Assembly (NCBI RefSeq): GCF_002086635.1
Contig: NZ_MVHD01000008.1
Coordinates: 62,001-126,000, forward strand
Reading direction: 5' to 3'
DNA from: Mycobacterium alsense
Lineage (GTDB): Bacteria; Actinomycetota; Actinomycetes; Mycobacteriales; Mycobacteriaceae
DNA: 64,000 bases
The notes under the pieces are model-generated. The model was not told where the DNA came from. It did no database searches and saw only the letters and a list, made by a program, of their open reading frames with translations. The number at the start of each line of letters is the position of its first letter. The stretch's first letter is position 1. A program made the position numbers and the translations under genes. Shown one piece after another: positions 1-8,873 of this stretch.

Positions 1-575
1 TACAGGGCCACCAGCGGCGCCGGGTCCGCCGACCAGTCGTCCACCGCCGCCGCCAGCCCGGCCGGCGTCGGGTGGGCCGGGCCGCACACCGGCAGGCCGA
101 AGAGCGCCGCATGCTCCGGCGAGCCGGCGACCGCGGCGGCCGGGCCGGGGTCGACGTCGGCCGGGGCAGCGACTCCCGGTCCGCCGGTGCGGATCCCGTC
201 GCGGTAGCGGGCCCAGTACACCTCGCGCCGGCGGGCGTCGGTGACCACCAGGGCCTCGGCGGTGGTGAGCACCCCGATGGCGTCCAGGCTGCACACGCCG
301 TGTACCGGGATGCCCAGCGCGTGCCCGTACGCGGCGGCGGTCGCCATTCCGGCGCGCAGCCCGGTGAACGGGCCGGGCCCGCAGCCCACGACGACGGCGT
401 CGAGATCGTCCATGGTCAGCGCGGCGTCGGAAAGGGCGGCCAGCACGTTGGGCGTCAGCCGCTCGGCGTGCGCGCGGGCGTCGACGGTGACCCGCTCGGC
501 CAGCACGGTCAGGTCGTCACGACGCACGATGCCCGCGGTCACGGCGGGGGTGGAGCTGTCAAGGGCGAGGATCAC
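1..575 (-). CDS. tsaB: TsaB, tRNA t6A-modification subunit (C-terminus outside window)
   Basis: The product is the non-catalytic ASKHA-fold partner of TsaD in the complex that makes threonylcarbamoyl-adenosine at tRNA position 37. The visible 191 codons start VILALDSSTPAVTAG and include the family signature GCGPGPFTGLR and the stretch VVTDARRREVYWARY. The GTG start overlaps the tsaE stop as GTGA, so the two are translationally coupled. The reading frame is still open at base 1, so the last residues and the usual rimI-tsaD neighbours lie outside. The assignment rests on recognised mycobacterial TsaB motifs and on tsaE next door. Confidence 0.93.
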   Translation of the reverse strand, partial: MILALDSSTPAVTAGIVRRDDLTVLAERVTVDARAHAERLTPNVLAALSDAALTMDDLDAVVVGCGPGPFTGLRAGMATAAAYGHALGIPVHGVCSLDAIGVLTTAEALVVTDARRREVYWARYRDGIRTGGPGVAAPADVDPGPAAAVAGSPEHAALFGLPVCGPAHPTPAGLAAAVDDWSADPAPLVAL

Positions 576-1060
576 TCGCGCCCCCATTCCCACGTCGCGA
601 TCCGCACGTCGGAGTGGCTGACCCGCTCCAGCCGGACGTCGAGGTGCCGCTCGGAGAGGCGTTCGGCGAGGCCCTCACCCCACTCGACCACCACCACCGC
701 GTCGTCGAGATCGGTGTCAAGGTCCAGCGAGTCGAGCTCGGCCAGCAGGTCGGCGCCGTCGTGGTCCAGCAATCGGTACATGTCGACGTGAATCATCGCC
801 GGTGCGCCGGGCCGCCGCCCCGGGTGCACCCGCGCCAGCACGTACGACGGTGACGTCACCGGGCCGTCGACGTCCATCGCCGCGGCAATACCCTTGGCCA
901 GCACCGTTTTTCCCGCACCGAGCGGACCGGAGAGCACCACCACGTCGCCGGCGCGCAGTCCCTCGCCCAGCCGCGACCCGAGCGCGACGGTGTCCTCGAC
1001 GCGTTCGAGCGTGGCCGTGCCCCGCATCTCGACGTCACCCATGGCGGCGCCACCATTCAC
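572..1060 (-). CDS. tsaE: TsaE, P-loop ATPase of tRNA t6A synthesis
   Basis: This small cytoplasmic ATPase activates or recycles the TsaB-TsaD complex. The Walker A motif GPLGAGKT, the TSPSYVLARVHPG stretch, the MIHVDMYRL strand and the VVVEWGEGLAE motif are all present in family order. The protein has 162 residues, the usual size. The GTG start at 1060 has GGAG 6 nt upstream. An in-frame ATG at 1042 is an alternative. The gene overlaps the hydrolase upstream by 26 bp and tsaB downstream by 4 bp, so it sits inside a tightly packed operon with alr. Confidence 0.93.
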   Translation of the reverse strand: MNGGAAMGDVEMRGTATLERVEDTVALGSRLGEGLRAGDVVVLSGPLGAGKTVLAKGIAAAMDVDGPVTSPSYVLARVHPGRRPGAPAMIHVDMYRLLDHDGADLLAELDSLDLDTDLDDAVVVVEWGEGLAERLSERHLDVRLERVSHSDVRIATWEWGRE

Positions 1061-2150
1061 GGAATCTCCGGTACCACAGGGTCATCCGGCCCGGAACGGC
1101 CCGGCGGACGAGCCGGACCAGCCCGTCGTTGATGGCGTCCGGCTTGTCCAGCAGGGCCAGGTGGCTGGCCCCGGTGACGATGACCAGCTCGGAGCGCGGC
1201 AACGACTCCGCCATCTTGCGCGAGTATTCGTCCGGCGTCAGCAAGTCGTGGTCCCCGCAGGCGACCAGGGTCGGAATCCCGAGCAACGTCCACAGCCCGG
1301 CCGTCTCGTCGTGTTCCTCCAAAGCGTCGAGGAAGCCGACCATGGTGGCGATCGGGGTGCCGTTCATCATCCGCTGGGAGAACACGTCCAGGCTCCGGCT
1401 GACCTGCAGGTCGCTGAACGACGCGGCGCGCAGGATCGGCCCGATCAGCGAACGCGACACATTGCGGCCCCGGTGCATCAGCTTGGGCGCCGAGCGGGCC
1501 GTGAACCGGAACGCTTCCAGCGCAGGGTTTTTCAGGATTTCGCCCAGCGGCGAGCGCGCCACCCCCTCGGCCGCGGAGGAAATCAGCGCCGCGCCGACGA
1601 TCCGGTGCCCGTACTGGTCGGGGTACTGGCGGGCGTGCGACAGCACCGTCATGCCGCCCATCGAATGGCCGACCAGCACCACCACCCCGCGCGGCGCGGC
1701 CTCGTTCAGCACGCTTTGCAGGTCGCGACCCAGCTGCGTGAGCGTGTAGGTCTCCGGCGCGCCGGCGCCGGACCTGCCGTGCCCGCGCTGGTCGTAGAAC
1801 ACCAACCGGACGCCCGAACCCAGCCGGTCCGGCAGGCGGGTCCGCTGAAAGTGGAAGGCGCCCATGCGCAGGCAGAATCCGTGGACGAAGACCATGGTCA
1901 CGCGCGCGTCGACGGGCCCGGCCTCGCGGACCGCCAGCGGCACGCCGTCGGGGGTGGTCACCACGTAGGCGCGGTCGCGGTCGATCGTGTCGAAATCCTC
2001 GTCGGCGTAAGGGTCTTCGACCGGGATGGCGCGTTGGGTGATCGATCGGCGGGCGGAGGCTCCCACGATGGTGGCGACGGCGGTCACCCCGGCGCCTCCC
2101 GCAAGCCAGGCCCTGCGCCTGTGGCGCCTGCGGGTTCTGTCAGGGCTCAA
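1035..2150 (-). CDS. alpha/beta hydrolase with N-terminal membrane anchor or signal
   Basis: This is an alpha/beta-hydrolase-fold enzyme of unknown substrate. The nucleophile elbow GHSMGG puts Ser at about residue 163. The oxyanion strand [10 protein letters not shown], the acid loop [12 protein letters not shown] and the late His in [11 protein letters not shown] complete the triad. The N-terminus is Arg-rich and then hydrophobic ([20 protein letters not shown]), which suggests a signal anchor and an envelope location. The TTG start overlaps the end of alr by 11 bp. The gene lies between alr and tsaE and is co-transcribed with them. Epoxide hydrolase, lipase or haloperoxidase-like activities are all possible. 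Confidence 0.85.
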   Translation of the reverse strand: MSPDRTRRRHRRRAWLAGGAGVTAVATIVGASARRSITQRAIPVEDPYADEDFDTIDRDRAYVVTTPDGVPLAVREAGPVDARVTMVFVHGFCLRMGAFHFQRTRLPDRLGSGVRLVFYDQRGHGRSGAGAPETYTLTQLGRDLQSVLNEAAPRGVVVLVGHSMGGMTVLSHARQYPDQYGHRIVGAALISSAAEGVARSPLGEILKNPALEAFRFTARSAPKLMHRGRNVSRSLIGPILRAASFSDLQVSRSLDVFSQRMMNGTPIATMVGFLDALEEHDETAGLWTLLGIPTLVACGDHDLLTPDEYSRKMAESLPRSELVIVTGASHLALLDKPDAINDGLVRLVRRAVPGRMTLWYRRFREWWRRHG

Positions 2151-3324
2151 GGGTTTCGGCCTCGCGATAGGTCCGGGTGACCCGCCCCCGGGGGCTGGTG
2201 ACCACTTCGTAGTGGATGGTGCCGAGCAGGTCGGCCCAATCTTGGGCGGTGGGCTCGCCCCGGGTGCCGGGCCCGAACAGGATCGCCTCGTCGCCCTCGA
2301 CGACGTCGGCCGGCCCCGGACCCAGGTCGACGACGAACTGGTCCATGCAGATCCGCCCGACGCCGGGCCGCCGCCTGCCGTTGATCAGCACGTCCAGGCG
2401 CCCGCCCAGCGAGCGGAACACGCCGTCCGCGTAGCCGATCGGCAGCAGGGCAAGGGTGGTGTCGCGCGACGCGGTCCAGGTGTACCCGTAGGAAACGCTC
2501 TCCCCCGCACGGATCGACTTTACCAGCGCCACAGCGCATTTCACCGTCATCGCCGGGACCAATCCCATGTCTCCGAGCTCGGGCACGGGGCTCAGGCCGT
2601 ACACCGCGATGCCGGGCCGCACCAGGTCGAAGGCCAAGTCGGGGCGCGACATGGTCGACGACGAATTGGCCAAGTGCGCCACCTCGAACCGCAGCCCCGC
2701 CTCGCGCGCCTGCGCCAGCAGGTCGGTAAACCGTCGGGCCTGGATGTCGTTGACGGGGTTGTCGGGCTGGTCGGCGTACACCAGGTGTGACATCAGCCCG
2801 CGGATGCGGATGGCGTCCTCGGCCGCGGCCCGCCGCAGCGCGTCCAGCATCGCCGGGTAGTGCGCGGGCGCGACGCCGTTGCGGTTCAGGCCGGTGTCGA
2901 CCTTGACGGTCACCGTGGCCGCGCGCCCGGTGCGTCGCACGGCGTCGAGCAGCTCGTCGAGCTGGCGCGCCGAGGACACCGCGATCTCGACGCCGGCCAG
3001 CAGCGCCGGGCCGAAGTCGACGCCCGGCGGGTGCAGCCAGGCCAGCACCGGCGCGGTGACCCCGTCGGCGCGCAGCGCCAGCGCCTCGTCGACGGTGGCC
3101 ACGCCCAGCTCGGTCGCGCCGGCGGCCAGCGCCGCGCGGGCGACCGCGGTGGCCCCGTGGCCGTAGCCGTCGGCCTTGACGACGGCCATGACCTGCGCGG
3201 CGCCGGCGTGCTCGCGCAGCACCCGCACGTTGTGCGCGATGGCGCCCAGGTCCACGACGGCCTCGGCGAGCACGCCGGGCGTCAGGGAGATCGGCGCAAC
3301 GGCCCGCCCCTTCATGGCCGCCAT
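2140..3324 (-). CDS. alr: alanine racemase
   Basis: This PLP enzyme interconverts L- and D-alanine and supplies D-Ala for peptidoglycan; it is a target of D-cycloserine. The PLP-binding lysine is K50 in [12 protein letters not shown]. The second catalytic base is the Tyr in the [10 protein letters not shown] stretch, and the RPGIAVYG and GRICMDQF motifs of the C-terminal beta domain are intact. The length of 394 residues is normal. ATG at 3324 was chosen; MKGRAV nine bases later is an alternative. It heads the run alr-hydrolase-tsaE-tsaB. The PPE and transposon genes found between alr and gadB in M. tuberculosis are absent here. Confidence 0.97.
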   Translation of the reverse strand: MAAMKGRAVAPISLTPGVLAEAVVDLGAIAHNVRVLREHAGAAQVMAVVKADGYGHGATAVARAALAAGATELGVATVDEALALRADGVTAPVLAWLHPPGVDFGPALLAGVEIAVSSARQLDELLDAVRRTGRAATVTVKVDTGLNRNGVAPAHYPAMLDALRRAAAEDAIRIRGLMSHLVYADQPDNPVNDIQARRFTDLLAQAREAGLRFEVAHLANSSSTMSRPDLAFDLVRPGIAVYGLSPVPELGDMGLVPAMTVKCAVALVKSIRAGESVSYGYTWTASRDTTLALLPIGYADGVFRSLGGRLDVLINGRRRPGVGRICMDQFVVDLGPGPADVVEGDEAILFGPGTRGEPTAQDWADLLGTIHYEVVTSPRGRVTRTYREAETLEP

Positions 3325-3387
3325 TGTCCCAGAACCGCGCCGAGCCCCGCCGGTCGTGGACTTGTTGTCGGGTGTTCGGCCTGATCA

Positions 3388-3409
3388 GCCCGACGACTCG
3401 ACGTCGGGC
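3388..3409 (-). terminator. hairpin terminator downstream of gadB
   Basis: A perfect 8-bp stem, GCCCGACG/CGTCGGGC, with a 6-nt loop begins 11 bp after the gadB stop on the minus strand. There is no T-tract, which is common for mycobacterial terminators. It separates the gadB unit from alr, whose promoter should lie in the remaining bases up to 3325-3387. Confidence 0.6.
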
Positions 3410-3419
3410 GCCGAGGGCC

Positions 3420-4802
3420 TCAGTGGGCGAAATGCTGGGCGTTGAAATGCCCGCCGGGCTTGAGCTTGTCCAGCGTTTCCAGCGCGGTGCGCGCGTCGTC
3501 GTGCAGCGCGCGGGCCAGGTCGGCCGAGAGGCCCTCGCGCACCACGATGCGCAGCACCGAGACGTTGGTGGCGTTGTCGGGCATGGTGTAGGCGGGCACC
3601 TGCCAGCCGAAGGTGCGCAGCTCATGCGAGACGTCGAACTCGGTATAGCCGTGGTCCCCGGCCAGCCGGAATGCGACCACCGGGATCGCCGACCCGTCGG
3701 AGATCAGCTCGCAATGGTCGCTCACCCGCAGCTGCTCGCCCAGCCACCGCGCCGTGCCGGACAGCGCCTGCATCACCTTGGTGTAGCCGTCGCGGCCCAG
3801 CCGCAGGAAGTTGTAGTACTGCCCGACCACCTGGTTGCCGGGCCGGGAGAAGTTCAGCGTGAACGTCGGCATGTCGCCGCCGAGGTAGTTGACCCGGAAC
3901 ACCAGCTCCTCGGGCAGGTGTTCCTTGCTGCGCCACACCACGAAGCCCACACCCGGATAGGTCAGCCCGTACTTGTGGCCGCTGACGTTGATCGACACCA
4001 CCCGGGGCAGCCGGAAGTCCCACTTCAGCTCCGGGTGCAGGAAGGGCACCACGAACCCGCCGCTGGCGGCGTCGACGTGCACCGGGACGTCCACCCCGCC
4101 GCCGGCCGCCAGCTTGTCCAGTGCGCCGCAGATGTCGGCGACGGGTTCCAGCTCGCCGGTGTAGGTGGTGCCCAGGATCGCCACCACCCCGATGGTGTCC
4201 TCGTCGACGGCCTCGACGACCTGTTCGGGGGTGATGACGTAGCGGCCCTCCTCCATGGGCAGGTAGCGGGGTTCGACGTCGAAGTAGCGGCAGAACTTCT
4301 CCCAGACCACCTGGACGTTGGAGCCCATCACCAGGTTGGGGCGGCGGCTCTCCCAGGTCTTTCCGACCTTTTGCCGCCACCGCCACTTCAACGCCAGCCC
4401 GCCCAGCATCACCGCCTCGCTGGAGCCGATCGTGGACACCCCGCACGCGCTGTAGGGGTCGGCGTCGTTCAGGCCGTCGGCGTGGAACAGGTCGGCCACC
4501 ATGCACACGCAGCGCTGCTCGATGGCCGCGGTCGCCGGGTATTCGTCCTTGTCGATCATGTTCTTGTCGAACGTCTCGGCCATCAGCTTCCCGGCCTCGG
4601 GGTCCATCCAGGTGGTGACGAACGTGGCCAGGTTCAGCCGCGAACTGCCGTCGAGCATCAGCTCGTCGTGGATGAAGCGGTAGGCGGCCTCCGGATCCAT
4701 CGACTCGTCGGGCAACCGCAGCGCGGGAACCGGCGCGGTGAACAGCCGGCCGGTGTAGGCGGGGGTGATCGAGTGCGCGGGCAGGGACGGGTGTTGGGGC
4801 AC
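3420..4802 (-). CDS. gadB: glutamate decarboxylase
   Basis: This PLP-dependent enzyme converts glutamate to GABA and CO2, consuming a proton, and contributes to acid tolerance and the GABA shunt. The 460-residue product carries the group II decarboxylase motif VHVDAASGGF and the PLP lysine K277 in SINVSGHKYGL. The N-terminal Y-R-F-I-H-D-E-L and TTWMDPEA stretches are typical of the GadA/B family. The gene is 13 bp downstream of the NAD(P)HX repair gene, so they are probably co-transcribed, and it ends at a strong hairpin. The ortholog is Rv3432c by sequence recall. Confidence 0.96.
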   Translation of the reverse strand: MPQHPSLPAHSITPAYTGRLFTAPVPALRLPDESMDPEAAYRFIHDELMLDGSSRLNLATFVTTWMDPEAGKLMAETFDKNMIDKDEYPATAAIEQRCVCMVADLFHADGLNDADPYSACGVSTIGSSEAVMLGGLALKWRWRQKVGKTWESRRPNLVMGSNVQVVWEKFCRYFDVEPRYLPMEEGRYVITPEQVVEAVDEDTIGVVAILGTTYTGELEPVADICGALDKLAAGGGVDVPVHVDAASGGFVVPFLHPELKWDFRLPRVVSINVSGHKYGLTYPGVGFVVWRSKEHLPEELVFRVNYLGGDMPTFTLNFSRPGNQVVGQYYNFLRLGRDGYTKVMQALSGTARWLGEQLRVSDHCELISDGSAIPVVAFRLAGDHGYTEFDVSHELRTFGWQVPAYTMPDNATNVSVLRIVVREGLSADLARALHDDARTALETLDKLKPGGHFNAQHFAH

Positions 4803-4815
4803 TGCGGAATCCTTC

Positions 4816-6240
4816 CTAGAGAGCGGCCAGGGCGGCCCGGATGTGCGGGACGATGCGCGACGACGAGGTCGGCGCCTCGCCCGGGCCGGGGTCGGCGGCC
4901 GACAGCGCGGCCGCGCGCGCGTGCACGAAGGCGGCGGCCGCGGCCGCCTCGCCGGCCGGCAGCCCGGACGCCAGCAGCGCCCCGATCATCCCGGACAGCA
5001 CGTCGCCGGACCCGGCGGTGGCCGCCCAGGACTGCCCGGCGGGGTTGAGGTACACCGGGCCGCCCGGATCGGCGATGACGGTGACGTTTCCCTTGAGCAG
5101 CACGGTGGCGCCGAACGTGTCGGCCAGCGCGCGGCAGGCCTTGACGCGGTCGTCGCCGGGGGGCTTCCCCGCGAGGCGGGCGAATTCGCCCGCGTGCGGG
5201 GTCAGCACCGTGGGCGCGGCGCGGCTTTCCAGCAGTTCGGGGTGGGCCGCCAGGATGGTCAGCGCGTCGGCGTCCACGATCACGGGCAGGTCGGTCTCCA
5301 GGGCGAACCACAGCGCCGCGGCCCCGGTCTCGTCGGTGCCCAGCCCCGGCCCGACGACCCAGGCCTGCACCCGCCCGGCCGTAGCCGGGGTGGGCGACGC
5401 GATGACCTCGGGCCACTGCGCGAGGACCCGCTCGTGGGCGCTGCCGGCGTAGCGGACCATGCCGGACGTGGCCGCGACGGCCGCGCCGGTGCACAGCACG
5501 GCCGCGCCCGGATAGGTCGCCGAGCCGGCCATCACGCCCGTCACGCCCTGGGTGTACTTGTCGTCGTGCGGGCCGGGCACGGGCCACCGCGCGGCGACGT
5601 CGGCGGCCTCGAAGCTCAGCAGACCGGTGTGCGGCAGGTCCAGCCCGATGTCGACCAGTTCGACGCGGCCGCAGTCGGCGAGCGCGTGTACGGGTTTGAG
5701 CCCGCCGAAGGTGACGGTCAGCGCGGCTTTCACCGCGGGCCCGGTGATGGCGCCGGTCGTGACGTCGATGCCACTGGGGATGTCGACGGCGACCACCGGG
5801 ATTCCCTCGGCGGCCTTGAACACCGCGGCAGCGGCCGGTCGCAGCGGTCCCGAGCCGGAGATGCCCACCACCCCGTCGATGACGAGATCCGTTGTGGATG
5901 AAACGCTTTCGCCGTCTTCTAAGATCCGACCGCCGGCCTTGCGGAACGCGGCGAGTCCCTTGCGGTGGGTGCGCTCGGGGTTGAGCAGCACCGCGTCGGC
6001 GGCCGCCCCGCGGCGGCGCATGAACGTCGCCGCCCACAGCGCATCCCCGCCGTTGTCGCCCGAGCCGACGACCGCGCACACCCGGCGGCCGGCGACCCCG
6101 CCGGTGCGCGCGGTCAGCTCGGCGGCGATCCGCGTGGCCAGGCCGAACGCCGCGCGCCGCATCAGGGCGCCGTCGGGAAGGCTGGCCAGCAGCGGCGCCT
6201 CGGCGTCGCGGATCGCATCCACGGAGTAGTAATGCCGCAT
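4816..6240 (-). CDS. nnr: bifunctional NAD(P)H-hydrate epimerase/ADP-dependent dehydratase
   Basis: The enzyme repairs damaged hydrated NADH and NADPH. The N-terminal YjeF_N epimerase domain (about residues 1-210) shows GSGDNGGDALWAA and VDIPSGIDVTTG. The C-terminal carbohydrate-kinase-like dehydratase domain shows KYTQGVTGVMAGS, LTPHAGEFARL, LLKGNVTVI and the ATP/Mg loop WAATAGSGDVLSG. ATG at 6240 (MRHYYSVD) is preferred over in-frame GTG/ATG codons up to 6270 because it matches the conserved family N-terminus. That gives 474 residues, the usual size for the fused bacterial form. gadB follows after 13 bp. Confidence 0.95.
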   Translation of the reverse strand: MRHYYSVDAIRDAEAPLLASLPDGALMRRAAFGLATRIAAELTARTGGVAGRRVCAVVGSGDNGGDALWAATFMRRRGAAADAVLLNPERTHRKGLAAFRKAGGRILEDGESVSSTTDLVIDGVVGISGSGPLRPAAAAVFKAAEGIPVVAVDIPSGIDVTTGAITGPAVKAALTVTFGGLKPVHALADCGRVELVDIGLDLPHTGLLSFEAADVAARWPVPGPHDDKYTQGVTGVMAGSATYPGAAVLCTGAAVAATSGMVRYAGSAHERVLAQWPEVIASPTPATAGRVQAWVVGPGLGTDETGAAALWFALETDLPVIVDADALTILAAHPELLESRAAPTVLTPHAGEFARLAGKPPGDDRVKACRALADTFGATVLLKGNVTVIADPGGPVYLNPAGQSWAATAGSGDVLSGMIGALLASGLPAGEAAAAAAFVHARAAALSAADPGPGEAPTSSSRIVPHIRAALAAL

Positions 6241-6285
6241 CACCGCTAGCATTCCATGCCGGGCCTGCACGCGGCACCGGCGGCG

Positions 6286-8139
6286 CTAGGCGCGCCCCGC
6301 GAACGCCGTAGTCAGCCATTCGGTCATCGCGCCGGCCAGCGCCGCGTGATTCTCGCGCTTGACGATCTCGTGGCCGTCGTCGGCGAAGAGCAGGTAGCGC
6401 ACCTCGCGGCCGGCCCGCTGCAGTGCGTCGACGATCTGCTCCGATTCGCCGACCGGGACGTTCGTGTCGTGGGCGCCGTGCACGACCAGCAACGGCGCAA
6501 CCAGGGCGTCCACCCGGCGCAGCGGCGACAGCCGCTCGAGGAGTTCCCGGTCGTAGACCGGGTGGCCGTACTCCGGATACGCGGCGTCGGCGATCCACGG
6601 CTCGGTGTTGCGGTAGAAGGTGGTGAGGTCGCTCATCCCGCAGATGGTCACCCCGGCCGCGAACAACTCCGGGTAGAACGTCATCACCGCCATCGTCAGG
6701 TAGCCGCCGTAGGACCAGCCCGCGCAGGCGATCCGCCCCCGGTCGGCCAGTTCGTTGTCCACCAGGAAGCGCACGCAGTCGGCGACGTCGTCGATGGCGG
6801 CGAACCGCTTCTCCTTGTTGTCGGCGTGCACGAAGCTGCGTCCCAGGCCGCCGGAGCCGCGCACGTTGGGTGTGAGCACGTTGATTCCGGCGTTGAGCAC
6901 CTCCGGGAAGATTTCGCTGTAGTCGGGCCGAGCCTGTCCCTCCGGACCGCCGTGCAGATACACCAAAGCCCCTGAGCCTGGGCCCTTTACGCTCGACCGG
7001 TACAGCCACGAGGGCAGTTTCAGCCCGTCGCGGGCGGTGATCGTCTCGAGCGTCGGGCGGGCGGAAAATCCGTGCGCCAGCGGGCCGCGACCGGGTTCGT
7101 CGATGAGTTGCCATTCGCGCGTGCGCGGGTTGACCACCTCGACGGTTCGCGGCATCGCCGGCCCCTGCACCGTCATCGCCACCAGCGATCCGCCGGCGCT
7201 GATGGACAGCTCGCCGGCGACGTCGCCCGGCAGCGGGATCGGTTCGGCCAGCGTGTAGTCGGTGTGATCGAGAATCTGTAATTCGCTGCGCCCCTGTAGG
7301 TTCCACAACAATGCCACGGTGGACATGTCGGCGCTGACGGCGAATTCGTCGAGATCGCAGTCGGGGCGCTCGGCCACCACGAAGTAGCTCACGCCGTCCA
7401 GCGTGGCGACCACTTCGAGCAGCCGGGCGTGCTCGCAGCCGTTGTCGCTGATGACCAGCGCCCGGAAGTACCCGTCAGCGCCCACGCCCGGGTTGTACAG
7501 CCTGGTCAGCTCGCCGGTCGGGCCGTACCGAAGGCGGCGGGAATGATGATCGTCGAGGATGGCGCCGTAGGCCGTCACCGACCCGGGATCGGAAGGCAGG
7601 AGCGCGATTTCGGTGTCGCCGTGCAGCATGACCATCTCGCGATAGCCGCGCGGCCCCACCCGGATCAGCGCGGCCCCGCCCCACGCGTCGACGAGCCGGG
7701 CGCCGGAGCGGCGGTCCAACACGGCGCAGTCGCCGTTGGCGGGATCGATCAGGCACGACCGCCCCACCCCGTCCTCACCCGTCAGGATGGCCGCGACCAG
7801 CGCGCTGTCCCACCCGATCAATTCGGCGGTGCCGTCCTCCTCGCGGTCGGCGCGCCAAGCCGTCCGGTCCTCGGGATCGGTGGTGACGACCCAGATCTGG
7901 CACCGGGTCCCGCCCTCGGGAGCCACCTGGCAGGCCAGCCAACGACCGTCCGCGGAGTGGATGACGCGCGAGACCGGGCCCTCGATCGGAAGTTCGACGT
8001 TGCGCGGCGGGCTGAACTGTCGGCCGCGCAGGTGGCGCTGCACCGCGTGCGGATAGCCACCGTCGTCGACGAGGTGCGCAAACGCCGTGGCGTCGGGCGA
8101 CAGCGACGCGCCGTAGAGCGCGCGGACCTGCGGCCCCAT
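6286..8139 (-). CDS. S9 family (prolyl oligopeptidase-like) serine peptidase
   Basis: This 617-residue peptidase has an N-terminal beta-propeller (about 1-370) and a C-terminal alpha/beta-hydrolase domain. The catalytic triad is visible: Ser476 in GWSYGGYL, Asp558 in HGAHDTNVPVGES and His590 in DDGHEIVKRE. The YLHGGPEGQ oxyanion strand and the GSGGLGRSF loop are typical of acylaminoacyl-peptidase and dipeptidyl-peptidase relatives. No signal peptide is seen, so a cytoplasmic role in turnover of short or N-blocked peptides is likely. It starts 3 bp after the rhomboid-like gene, so the pair is one transcript. Confidence 0.88.
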   Translation of the reverse strand: MGPQVRALYGASLSPDATAFAHLVDDGGYPHAVQRHLRGRQFSPPRNVELPIEGPVSRVIHSADGRWLACQVAPEGGTRCQIWVVTTDPEDRTAWRADREEDGTAELIGWDSALVAAILTGEDGVGRSCLIDPANGDCAVLDRRSGARLVDAWGGAALIRVGPRGYREMVMLHGDTEIALLPSDPGSVTAYGAILDDHHSRRLRYGPTGELTRLYNPGVGADGYFRALVISDNGCEHARLLEVVATLDGVSYFVVAERPDCDLDEFAVSADMSTVALLWNLQGRSELQILDHTDYTLAEPIPLPGDVAGELSISAGGSLVAMTVQGPAMPRTVEVVNPRTREWQLIDEPGRGPLAHGFSARPTLETITARDGLKLPSWLYRSSVKGPGSGALVYLHGGPEGQARPDYSEIFPEVLNAGINVLTPNVRGSGGLGRSFVHADNKEKRFAAIDDVADCVRFLVDNELADRGRIACAGWSYGGYLTMAVMTFYPELFAAGVTICGMSDLTTFYRNTEPWIADAAYPEYGHPVYDRELLERLSPLRRVDALVAPLLVVHGAHDTNVPVGESEQIVDALQRAGREVRYLLFADDGHEIVKRENHAALAGAMTEWLTTAFAGRA

Positions 8140-8142
8140 CGC

Positions 8143-8850
8143 CTACCCCTCCCGCGAACCGACTCGCCGGAAAGCCGCTTTGAGTTTCGCCGGATTCAGC
8201 GCCGGGCGTTTGCGCTCCTTGGCCATCGGGTAGAAGCAGAGCCCGATGAGGATGGCGGCGAAGTGGCCGATCGCGGTGAAGTTCAGCTCGTGGTGGTCCA
8301 TCGTCAGCAACGGGAAACCGAAGATGACGAACAGCACACCCAGGTAGCCCCAGCGCCATGGCCGCGCGATGTGATACGTCAGCACGGCCATCACGCCGAC
8401 CAGGAAGTAGCTGACCCCGATGTCGCGGGCGTGCACCAGCCTCTCGGAGGCCTCGTGTTCCTCGATCGCGTAGTACAGGATGCCCTCGCTGATGTAGGTG
8501 GCGAGGATGTGGGCGGTCAATCCGACGGCGAGCCAACGCAAGTGGCCCAGCCAGTGCTCGGCCGGCGCGAGGAACAGGGTGAACAGCAGCAGGTACGGTT
8601 CCAGGTTCTTGCCGTCGATCCACAGCAGGCTGGAGAACAGCACGTCGAGCGGATCGGTGCCAAGCCCGTGGATGTTGGTGGAGCGGTGCAGCAGCACGCC
8701 GTGCAGTTGGCGCCCGGACAGTTCGTTTTGGATGATCGTCGTGATCATCAGCACGACCAGCCAGATGTAGGTCAGCGGCGCGCCGGTGACGAAGTGCCAT
8801 ACCGCCAGCCAGATGTTCCGCAGCCGCGTCCCCACCGATGCGCTCGCCAC
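8143..8850 (-). CDS. rhomboid-like multi-pass membrane protein
   Basis: The product has 235 residues with six or more hydrophobic segments, for example WLVVLMITTII, LLLFTLFLAP, YFLVGVMAVLTYH and GVLFVIFGFPLL. A possible rhomboid dyad is present: Ser147 in a GVSY sequence at the start of one segment and His196 in AIGHFAAILIG in the last. GVSY replaces the canonical GxSG, so activity is uncertain. The GTG start has AGAGG about 10 nt upstream and follows the glmS stop by 23 bp. The downstream S9 peptidase is 3 bp away. Coordinates exclude an upstream extension lying antiparallel within glmS. Confidence 0.7.
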   Translation of the reverse strand: MASASVGTRLRNIWLAVWHFVTGAPLTYIWLVVLMITTIIQNELSGRQLHGVLLHRSTNIHGLGTDPLDVLFSSLLWIDGKNLEPYLLLFTLFLAPAEHWLGHLRWLAVGLTAHILATYISEGILYYAIEEHEASERLVHARDIGVSYFLVGVMAVLTYHIARPWRWGYLGVLFVIFGFPLLTMDHHELNFTAIGHFAAILIGLCFYPMAKERKRPALNPAKLKAAFRRVGSREG

Positions 8851-8873
8851 GACGCCCACCCTCTTGTGCCCGG

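Noticed and set aside
3324-5048. 574-codon plus-strand open frame opposite gadB and the NAD(P)HX repair gene
   Set aside because: The product is Arg/His/Gly/Val-rich with no family motif and lies antisense to two well-identified enzymes. Such frames are expected in high-GC DNA.
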